A stretch of 64,000 nt of DNA from Paraescarpia echinospica (Eukaryota > Annelida > Polychaeta > Sabellida > Siboglinidae), in assembly GCA_020002185.1 (NCBI GenBank), contig CM034533.1:72751579-72815578 (forward strand), given 5' to 3'. The position numbers and the translations under genes are program-made. The stretch's first letter is position 1. Each line of letters opens with the position of its first letter. The notes below the pieces were generated by a model that saw only the letters and a list, made by a program, of their open reading frames with translations, was not told the origin of the DNA and ran no database searches. Shown here piece by piece: positions 34,601 through 46,600 of the stretch.

Positions 34601-37600
34601 TATGATGACTAGTCTTTGTATTACGTCGGAATACTGCACAATAACTCGTTCTGACATTCGTTTCGACCCAAAAGCTATACTTGTAAACATGCTCTGAATG
34701 CATGGAAAGGGTCGGCCTCATGCGAGTTTGAGTCATAAGTGACGTCACATCTCGGCATCCCGAAAAGCGCGCCAAAAATATGCATATTCGAAAATGTCCG
34801 GATGCACACCATAAAATGTGGAATTTCTAATTCATTGAATTTTTTTGATTTTTTTGGCTTGGTGGACGTGGAAATAGATAGCAGGATGTAATATAACATG
34901 AATTCGAGCAGTAGATGTTTTTATTCCCTTTAAATGCTATTCTCATGTCTATAACTTTATACAGTAAAACCTGTCTTAGCGGCCATCTGTCCATACCAAT
35001 AACCTGGATATAACGGTCACTTTTTAAAGTCTAGAATGACTTCCTATTAGTTCGCACTGCCCACCACCGTCCATGGTAACCTGCCTATTGCGTATAACGG
35101 TCAGTTAATTTGGACCGAACCATTCATAGTCAACCTGCCGCTTGCGAGCAGGTCAAAGGGAACCCATAATTTCCCTGAATAAAACGTCATCGCATCGGTG
35201 TCATCACATGTACCAGGGACTTTCAAATTGCAATCGAGTCATGGATGGCATCATCAGCTTGTTGCAGCCACTACTCAGCTTCCTTTACTCAGCAAAGGGG
35301 AGCAGAATCAGCTTTGATGTCCAAAGTGAGCTCAGAGAAGCCATGAGCATGTAGCCACAGATGGAAGGGGGCTGTTGTAATATTTACCTAGCCTCCTAGG
35401 CTGCTTGGCATAGCTGGAGAGACTGCTTAGGTAAATATTAAAATGGCCTGTTACCAACCACAAGTAGCTTAAATTGTATTGATAATCCCCCCTGAGCAAA
35501 TCTGGGTCAACACTTGCCTTGCACTCGTTCACACCCTCTTGTTTTCTCTTGGACATGAAAGCTTTTTCTGTTCGCCTTTACTTGGAGGGTGTGATTTATT
35601 TCACCATTGCCCAAAAGAAAAAGGAACATCAATTAAATATAGCAAGTTGTGTAGTGTATTATTTAATATTATTCTTAATGCTAGGTTTGTATTGATCACG
35701 AGAGTACTAACTAGCGAACATCAACGTAACCATCCATAATATATATTGTGGCTCCATCTAGGGAGTATCAAGAAACAAGTCAGAGAACTATAGTATCAAG
35801 AAATAAGTCGGAGAACTATAGACCAGTGAGTTTAACATCAGTGATTTGTAAATTATTAGAAAGACTAATTAAAGATCACACGGTGGATTTTCTTGTTAAA
35901 CAAAACTTGATAAACCCATCTCAACATGGTTTTTTTAAATCCAGGTCATGCTTAACAAATACGTTTTTTGGAAGACATCACTAAGTGGGTAGATGAGGGA
36001 TCACCAGTAGATATCGTCTACTTAGATTTTCAAAAAGCTTTCGACAAAGTACCACATCAAAGATTACTGCTTAAACTAAAGGCCCATGGCATAGGAAATG
36101 GTATAATAAACTGGATAGAACAATGGCTGATTGACAGAAGACAACGTGTAGTAGTTGATGGGGTGGCTTCAAACTGGAAATCGGTATTGAGTGGGGTACC
36201 ACAGGGATCAGTATTAGGACCTATATTATTCTTAATATATATCAACGATTTGGATGATGAAATAACAAGCAAGGTGTTGAAATTTGTGGATGATACAAAA
36301 GTGTTTAGAAGGATTAAAAGTGATGGAGATAGACAGCATTTACAAGATGATCTTGACAGGTTGATCAAATGGTCTGAAAAGTGGCAAATGCTGTTCAATT
36401 TTGGGAAATGTAAATGCCTCCACACAGGACATGGGAACGAAGAGGTAGAATATACAATGGGGGGTACTGTACTAAGTACTACTGTAAAAGAAAAGGACTT
36501 AGGGTTAACCATTAGTGCTGATATGAAGGTTTCAGAGCAGTGCGGAATTGCAGCTTCAAAGGGAAATCAAATCCTTGGATTAATTAGGCGAAACATAACG
36601 TATAAGGAAAAAGAGCTAATAATACCGCTGTACAAAACAATAGTTAGGCCTCATTTAGAATATTGTATTCAAGCGTGGAGGCCATATCGCAGGAAGGACA
36701 TAGATATGCTAGAAAGAGTGCAGAGGAGAGCAACTAAAATGATACCAAAACTGAGGGATCTTAGTTACGAAATACGCCTAAAAATGCGGTTTAACAACAC
36801 TGAGAGGAGATCAGATAGAAGTGTTTAAAATATTGAAGGGTTATGAAAATATTGATAGAAATATTTTTTTCTCAGTTAAGAAAGATAGAAGGACTAGAGG
36901 GCATGAACTTACATTAGCAAAGGAGCAGTGTAGATTAGATATAAGAAAGTTCTCATTCTCACAAAGGACTGTAAATGAATGGAACAGATTACCTGCTGAT
37001 TGTGTGGGTGCTAGTAGCGTGAATATGTTTAAAAATAAAATCGACACATACCTCAGACGGGCGGGATACACATAGATAAAAGGGTCGGACTCTCGATAAG
37101 CCAAAGGGCTTCCTTGTCCACCTGCCACCTAGAGTTAATTCTCTGGGTGGCAATCTTGTTAAATCTTGTTATCCAAGTTATGAAACTCTCCTTAACGGCA
37201 ACATGCCTATAACGGTAATTTATGGACAGGTTTTATTGTATATTAAACAATTATTACACGACATGTTTTAGCTTCCCAGTAAGTTGTTAATTGCCATCAC
37301 TGTTTGTCAACAATATCCTTTGAATTGTTTTAATACAGCAGTCCACTATGCTCTGTTAACCACAGTGCAGCCCATAGCTTTATCTAGAGACCTGTCCACT
37401 TGACATTTGGACATGTAAAGTTTATGTTACTATTGTGTGTCCTTCAGAAACTGGTAGACCGACTGTATGGCATCCACAAGATCCACAACAACTATGGACG
37501 TGTGTTCAGTGAGTGGAGCGCTATAGAGAAGGAGATGGCTGACAGTCTGCAGACTGCGGGACACTACATGGATGTGTAAGTCTATGTCTAACCACACCTT

Positions 37601-40600
37601 GTAATGATGTCAACTAGCTTACACGTATCATTACATCTTGTAATGATATGTAAACTAGCTTACACCTATTGTGGAGCAGCAATCCCACAAAATCAATTAT
37701 TACAATTACCGTGGTGCCATCTGGAGATTACCACTGAATTCTCTCAGCCCAGGTGGGAGAAAAGTCCACTAAAAAAGCACAGCGTATCAAAAACATTTAA
37801 GTAAATAACTCTAAATAACTAGTTTTCTTTTCTAAGATATGTTGACAGTTGGTAGATCAGAAGCCAATGGTCCCTGGATGTGTATGAACGTATACAGAGG
37901 CGAGTGAACTAACAAATACATTAGGAGTTTTAAGATTTGTCTGAAGGGAGTAACAGAGAACTGTGACGCACAACTTTGAAAACACAACTGCTAAAGTTGT
38001 AGACGTGTTCAGACTCCTCATATGTATGTACATAGTATGTTGTAGCATTATGTAAAATATCTGAGTGATTCGAGATGACAGACTGAAGTAGGTGTGTTGT
38101 TGGTTGTGGGGTGTTGATGACGGATGATGTTGCAGCGTGCAGTGGAGTGCAGTGGAACGCAGCGGCTAGAGCGACAGACTCTCAATCAAGAGAACTCCGG
38201 TTTGAATCCTGTGCTGCCTTGTTGAACCTTGGACATGTTCGTTCACTCTACATAGCTCCAGTTCATTCAACTGTATGAATGAGTACCTGGCTACAGACAA
38301 TGGTGGATACGTATCGAATAGTCTTCTCTATTAAAACGTACTTTTACTTTTGCAGATACGCGTCGTCCATAGACAGTCTGCTGGAGGAGGAGGAACAATT
38401 TGCCGACCAGCTCAAGGAGTACTACGGCTTTGGTGACTCCCTCAGGTACACTGTCAACACCGACACACACCTCTCCATGGCTGCATGGTACACTGTCAAC
38501 ACTAACACACACCTCTCCATGGCTGCATGGTACACTGTCAACACTGACACACACCTCTCCATGGCTGTGTGGTACACTGTCAACATTGACACACCTCTCC
38601 CTGGCTGCATGGTACACTGTCAACACTGACACACACCTCTCCCCGTCTGCATGGTACACTGTCAACACTGACACTCACCTCTCCATGGCTGCATGGTACA
38701 CTGTCAACACTGACACACACCTCTCCCCGTCTGCATGGTACACTGTCAACACTGACACTCACCTCTCCATGGCTGCATGGTACACTGTCAACACTGACAC
38801 ACACCTCTCCCCGTCTGCATGGTACACTGTCAACACTGACACTCACCTCTCCATGGCTGCATGGTACACTGTCAACACTGACACACACCTCTCCCCGTCT
38901 GCATGGTACACTGTCAACACTGACACTCACCTCTCCATGGCTGCATGGTACACTGTCAACACTGACACACACCTCTCCATGGCTGCATGGTACACTGTCA
39001 ACACTGACACACACCTCTCCATGGCAGCATGGTACACTGTCAACACTGACACACACCTCTCCCTGGCTGCAAGGTACACTGTCAACACTGACACACACTT
39101 CTCCATGGCTGCATGGTACACTGTCAACACTGACACACACCTGTCCCTGGCTACATGGTACACTGTCAACACTGACACACACCTCTCCCTGGCTGCATGG
39201 TACACTGTCAACACTGACACACACCTCACCCTGGCTGCATGGTACACTGTCAACACTGACACACACCTCTCCATGGCTGCATGGTACACTGTCAACACTG
39301 ACACACACCTCTCCATGGCTGCATGGTACACTGTCAACACTGACACACACCTCTCCATGGCAGCATGGTACACTGTCAACACTGACACACACCTCTCCCT
39401 GGCTGCAAGGTACACTGTCAACACTGACACACACTTCTCCATGGCTGCATGGTACACTGTCAACACTGACACACACCTGTCCCTGGCTACATGGTACACT
39501 GTCAACACTGACACACACCTCTCCCTGGCTGCATGGTACACTGTCAACACTGACACACACCTCACCCTGGCTGCATGGTACACTGTCAACACTGACACAC
39601 ACCTCTCCATGGCTGCATGGTACACTGTCAACACTGACACACACCTCTCCATGGCTGCATGGTACACTGTCAACACTGACACACACCTCTCCATGGCTGC
39701 ATGGTACACTGTCAACACTGACACACACCTCTCCATGGCTGCATGGTACACTGTCAACACTGACACACACCTGTCCCTGGCTACATGGTACACTGTCAAC
39801 ACTGACACACACCTCTCCCTGGCTGCATGGTACACTGTCAACACTGACACACACCTCACCCTGGCTGCATGGTACACTGTCAACACTGACACACACCTCT
39901 CCATGGCTGCATGGTACACTGTCAACACTGACACACACCTCTCCAAGGCTGCATGTTTTATGCTGCGTGGTGTTAAAGGGAATAAAAACATATTGCTCGA
40001 ATTCATGTTATATTACATCCTGCTATCTATTTCCACGTCCACCAAGCAAAAAAAAAGCAAAAAAATTCAATGTATTAGAAATTCCACATTTTGTGGTGTG
40101 CATCCGGACATTTTCGAATATGCATATTTTTGGCACGCTTTTCGGGATGCCGAGATGTGATGTCACTTATGACTCAAACTCGCATCAGGCCGACCCTTTC
40201 CATGCATTCAGAGCATGTTTACAAGTATAGTTTTTGGGTCGAACGAATAGAATATTCGATAAACACTAGTCATCATAGGGGAACAAGAAGTTTTTCCACA
40301 TGAATCAAATTCAAACGATGGTTTTATTGACTAGGTTTGGCTGAGCTTGGGCTCGTTTTAGAATGAATTATACAATAACGGATGATATTAAAACATACAT
40401 AGCAAACATATATTGTATCCAGCTTGAAACGTATAACTCATAATATCACTAGAATATCGATATGAAGTTGTACAATTTATCATAACAACCAAATCAGTGA
40501 GTTTTAGCTAATTGTAGGCGTTTTTGTTGGCGTTTACAATCGGCGTTCAATCCTGACAGCATGCAAACCTTTGATTTGATTTTCCCTTTTTTGTTTATGT

Positions 40601-43600
40601 TTTCACGAAGTAATATAAACAAAATCATTTTATACTATAATGCACTGTTTGTAAATAATTTTTATTTTTGTAGTAACTATTTATTCGCCACAAAAATGAA
40701 AATATGGTCATTATATAACAATGTTTCTAAATTTTATTTATCCAAACAAATATAATGTAATGGATATATAATTTATTAATTGTAAATATATTGTACGGTA
40801 ATATATTATAATTATATATGTGAAAACAGATTGAGATCTGTCTGGATAAATACAATTTAGAAACATCGTTATATATAATGACCATATTTTCATTTTTGTG
40901 ACGAATAAATAATTACTACAAAAATATAAAAAATATTTACAAACAGTGCATTATAGTATAAAATGATTTTGTTTATATTATTTCGTGAAAACATAAACAA
41001 AAAATGTAAAGAAAATCAAAGGTTTGCATGCTGTCAGGATTGAACCGGCGTCACCCGATTGTAAAAAGAAATGACAAGTAACCAACGCGCCTACCCACTG
41101 AGCTAGCGGGACCAACGGAAACTCTGACTGATTTAAATTGTTATGATAAATTGTACAACTCCTTCATATATCGATATTCTAGTGCAATTATGAGATTATA
41201 CACGTTACTTTATGTAGCTGGATACAATATATGTTTGCTGTGTATGTTTATTGGTGTAGATTATCTCCCGTTGGTTGCATTCGATATAATTATTCTGAAA
41301 ACGAGCCTAAGCTCGGCGAAACCTAGTCGACTTGTAGGCCCATTCGCATTCGTTGTTTTGAACAAAATTCGATTCATGTGGAACCGTAAGATAAATGTTT
41401 GTTCCTCTATGATGACTAGTGTTTGTATTACGTCGGAATATTGCACAATAACTCGTTCTGACGCTCGTTTCGACCCAAAAGCTATCCTTGTAAACATGCT
41501 CTGAATCCATGGGAAGGGTCGGCCTGATGCGAGTGTGTGTCATAAGTGACGTCACGATACCACGTGATCGCCTAGTTCATTAAAATTTCATTTTCCGCGG
41601 GAATCACTTCACAGACGGGCTTAAAATCGAATTTATGCTACAAATGTATTTTTCTGTATTTGTTTAATGTTGTCAAATGTTACATACAATGTTAAACTTT
41701 GTGTACACATGGAAAAAGGATTTTAGCTAATGCCTTATTTTTATTTCCTTTAATTTCGAATACAGACTGCATGAAACACATAGTGCTAAAATGAGTTTGT
41801 TAAATAAACGATAATAAGTAAATTTGCTATTGCGTTGATTTACATAGACATCAGTATTGAGTAATGTCGGAGGAAATTTACCTATTACCTTAGCTATCCT
41901 CTTCAGGCCTCATGGCGCGTAAGGCTGCAGTTTGTCCTGTCTCTGTCTATCTGTCTGGCTTCTTTCTACATTGTCATTCTTTCTTTATCAACATTGTTTG
42001 CCTGGGTGACCCACTTTCTGTTTCCCTTCTAGTATCCATGTTAGCGCCGTCAGCAGTGGCTGTCCTAATTTTATCTGAGCACATGTCCAATTAATTTCCA
42101 CCATCCTTTCTTGACTTCCACACTCATCCTTCTTTCATTGGATGTCTTTGTTTGTTACCACATACTGCCATTTTATTTTCTGATTCTTCCTTAGACTCTT
42201 GAAATGGAATGTGTTCAGCCTTCGGTTGACACTTTATTTATCCATTCATTTACTTTCCATGTTTCATATCTAAACAAAACAGTTGGATAACACAGATTTA
42301 ACCAGTGTTTACCTATACCTAAAATATAATTGACAATGGTTTTCTACAAATAACTATCATCCAGTAACACCTTCTAATTCAGTGGTGTTTGTGGTTTATA
42401 CAGGAGCGTTTGTAGGAAGCAGGAGTTACTGCAACTTGACCTTGAGAAGGTCGAAGATGACCTCGCATCAAAAACGGCCTACAGGGAACAGCTTGTAAGT
42501 ATTGCTCTGGCTGTTAATTACTTCCAGAATTATTGATTGACAAGATTTTACCAGCAATTTTGTAACAGAATTGAGACATTCCAAGCATGCTGGAACCAAA
42601 AACATGCATAAACACCTTGGGGAATTAATTTTTTAACATCCATATTAGTGTACATGTATTCTATTTTCCTGTTTTCTCACCACTGGTTATTGTTTGTAAG
42701 AAGCCAGACTTCTCTCTCAGGGGTGTCTTTCTTATAACAGGTGCAGGGTAAGACAGCAGGTTTTTCTCTGAGTGGCATGAAGACAAAGTTGTTTGGCAGT
42801 GACACACCTGAGCAGCGCGATCAGAAGATAAAGCAGCTGGACGAGCAGATCAAAGAAGCAGAAGAACAGCTGAAGACAGCTACAAACGAAGCCCAGTAAG
42901 AACCAGAAATCTTCCAGTCATTTCTAGTTCTATTTTATAATCTTTAAACAGATTCTTTAGTCAGTATCACAGCAACAACATTTCAGTTCAAGTGTCTGTA
43001 GTTGAGTTTTATCCAATTGTAGAAGTCTTATAGGATATCTCCTTTGTCAGTTACGGCTTTAAAATGGTTCAAATATACAATTATGTCAAACTGTAATTTG
43101 TTAGCCATCTGGCCTGTGAATGAAAGATGTTACTTCATTTTGAGATGACATGTTTATTTACATTGTATATCTTCCTCCTTCCTAGGGACTTTGTTTCTCT
43201 TGCACTGAGGGACATTGATAGATTCAAGCGGCAAAAAGCCAAGGACATGAAAGATGTGTTCACAAACTATGCCATCTTGCAGATAGATCGGTGTAAAAAG
43301 GTAAGGCACAAACTATGCCATCTTGCAGATAGACCGGTATAAAAAGGTTTTTATGCACAAACTATGTCATCTTGCAGATAGACCGGTGTAAAAAGGTAAG
43401 ACACAAACTATGCCATCATGCAGATAGACCGGTGTAAAAAGGTAAGACACAAACTTTGCCGTCTTGCAGATAGACCGGTGTAAAAAGGTAAGGCACAAAC
43501 TATGCCATCTTGCAGATAGACCAGTGTAAAAAGGTAAGACACAAACTATGCCATCTTGCAGATAGACCAGTGTAAAAAGGTAAGACACAAACTATGCCAT

Positions 43601-46600
43601 CTTGCAGATAAACCGGTATAAAAAGGTAAGGCACAAACAATGCCATCTTGCAGATAGACCGGTGTAAAAAGGTAAGGCACAAACAATGCCATCTTGCAGA
43701 TAGACCGGTGTAAAAAGGTAAGACACAAACTATGCCATCTTGCAGATAGACCGGTGTAAAAAGGTAAGACACAAACTATGCCATCTTGCAGATAGACCGG
43801 TGTAAAAAGGTAAGACACAAACTATGCCATCTTGCAGATAGACCGGTGTAAAAAGGTAAGGCACAAACAATGCCATCTTGCAGATAGACCGGTGTAGAAA
43901 GGTAAGACACAAACTATGCCATCTTGCAGATAGACCGATGTAAAAAGGTAAGGCACAAACTATGCCATCTTGCAGATAGACCGGTGTAAAAAGGTAAGAC
44001 ACAAACTATGCCATCTTGCAGATAGACCGGTATAAAAAGGTAAGGCACAAACTATGTCATCTTGCAGGTAGACCGGTGTAAAAAGGTAAGACACAAACTA
44101 TGCCATCTTGCAGATAGACCGGTGTAAAAAGGTAAGACACAAACTTTGCCATCTTGCAGATAGACCGGTGTAAAAAGGTAAGACACAAACTATGCCATCT
44201 TGCAGATAGACCAGTGTAAAAAGGTAAGACACAAACTATGCCATCGTGCAGATAGACCAGTGTAAAAAGGTAAGACACAAACTATGCCATCTTGCAGATC
44301 AACCGGTATAAAAAGGTAAGGCACAAACAATGCCATCTTGCAGATAGACCGGTGTAAAAAGGTAAGGCACAAACTATGCCATCTTGCAGATAGACCGGTG
44401 TAAAAAGGTAAGACACAAACTTTGCCATCTTGCAGATAGACCGGTGTAAAAAGGTAAGACACAAACTATGCCATCTTGCAGATAGACCAGTGTAAAAAGG
44501 TAAGACACAAACTATGCCATCTTGCAGATCAACCGGTATAAAAAGGTAAGGCACAAACAATGCCATCTTGCAGATAGACCGGTGTAAAAAGGTAAGGCAC
44601 AAACAATGCCATCTTGCAGATAGACCGGTGTAAAAAGGTAAGACACAAACTATGCCATCTTGCAGATAGACCGGTGTAAAAAGGTAAGGCACAAACAATG
44701 CCATCTTGCAGATAGACCGGTGTAAAAAGGTAAGACACAAACTATGCCATCTTGCAGATAGACCGGTGTAAAAAGGTAAGGCACAAACTATGCCATCTTG
44801 CAGATAGACCGGTGTAAAAAGGTAAGACACAAACTATGCCATCTTGCAGATAGACCGGTATAAAAAGGTAAGGCACAAACTATGTCATCTTGCAGGTAGA
44901 CCGGTGTAAAAAGGTAAGACACAAACTATGCCATCTTGCAGATACACCGGTGTAAAAAGGTAAGACACAAACTTTGCCATCTTGCAGATAGACCGGTGTA
45001 AAAAGGTAAGGCACAAACTATGCCATCTTGCAGATAGACCGGTGTAAAAAGGTAAGACACAAACTATGCCATCTTGCAGATAGACCGGTGTAAAAAGGTA
45101 AGCCACAAACCATGCCATCTTGCAGATAGACCGGTGTAAAAAGGTAAGACACAAACTATGCCATCTTGCAGATAGACCGGTGTAAAAAGGTAAGACACAA
45201 ACTATGCCATCTTGCAGATAGACCGGTGTAAAAAGGTAAGGCACAAACTATGCCATCTTGCAGGTAGACCGGTGTAAAAAGGTAAGACACAAACTATGCC
45301 ATCTTGCAGATAGAACGGTATAAAAAGGTAAGGCACAAACTATGTCATCTTGCAGGTAGACCGGTGTAAAAAGGTAAGACGGAAAATATGCCATCTTGCA
45401 GATAGACCGGTGTAAAAAGGTAAGACACAAACTTTGCCATCTTGCAGATAGACCATCTTGTAGTAAGGCACAAACTATGCCATCTTGCAGATAGACCAGT
45501 GTAAAAAGGTAAGACACAAACTATTCCATCTTGCAGATAGACTGGTGTAAAAAGGTAAGACACAAATTATGCCATCTTGCAGATAGACTGGTATAAAAAG
45601 GTAAGGCACAAACAATGCCATCTTGCAGATAGACCGGTGTAAAAACGTAAGACACAAACTATGCCATCTTGCAGATAGACCGGTGTAAAAAGGTAAGACA
45701 CAAACTATGCCATCTTGCAGATAGACTGGTGTAAAAAGGTAAGGCACAAACTATGTCATCTTGCAGATAGACCGGTGTAAAAAGGTAAGACAAACTATGC
45801 CATCTTGCAGATAGACCGGTATAAAAAGGTAAGGCACAAACTATGTCATCTTGCAGATAGACCAGTGTAAAAAGGTAAGACACAAACTATGCCATCTTGC
45901 AGATAGACTGGTGTAAAAAGGTAAGACACAAACTATGCCATCTTGCAGATAGACTGGTATAAAAAGGTAAGGCACAAACAATGCCATCTTGCAGATAGAC
46001 CGGTGTAAAAAGGTAAGACACAAACTATGCCATCTTGCAGATAGACCGGTGTAAAAAGGTAAAACACAAACTATGCCATCTTGCAGATAGACCGGTATAA
46101 AAAGGTAAAACACAAACTATGCCATCTTGCAGATAGACTGGTGAAGAAGCCAAAACTATGCCATCTTGCAGATAGACCGGTTAGTAAAAAGGTAAGGCAC
46201 AAACTATGCCATCTTGCAGATAGACCAGTGTAAAAAGGTAAGACACAAGCTATGCCATCTTGCAGATAGACCGGTGTAAAAAGGTAAGACACAAACTATG
46301 CCATCTTGCAGATAGACCGGTGTAAAAAGGTAAGACACAAACTATGCCATCTTGCAGATAGACCGGTGTAAAAAGGTAAGACAAACTATGCCATCTTGCA
46401 GATAGACCGGTGTAAAAAGATAAGACACAAACTATGCCATCTTGCAGATAGACCGGTGTAAAAAGGTAAGGCACAAACTATGCCATCTTGCAGATAGACC
46501 AGTGTAAAAAGGTAAGACACAAACTATTCCATCTTGCAGATAGACTGGTGTAAAAAGGTAAGACACAAATTATGCCATCTTGCAGATAGACTGGTATAAA

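Larger units (their letters stand above)
34962..37238. mobile_element. pogo/Tigger-like non-autonomous element split by a CR1 insertion
   Basis: Left end TA-CAGTAAAACCTGTC at 34960; right end GACAGGTTTTATTG-TA at 37223-37240. These form a 14-bp terminal inverted repeat (one mismatch) starting CAGT and flanked by TA, typical of pogo-type elements. Both ends carry subterminal ataacggt motifs. Removing the CR1 at about 35765-37172 leaves roughly 0.9 kb without recognisable transposase. A short frame at 35142-35354 has no clear match. It shows nested insertion: pogo-like first, CR1 later. Confidence 0.65.

Noticed and set aside
38400..40160. 586-codon plus-strand open frame and 452-codon minus-strand frame
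   Set aside because: Both are produced by the 42-bp array (3 x 14 codons). Open frames on both strands with the same period show repeat, not gene.
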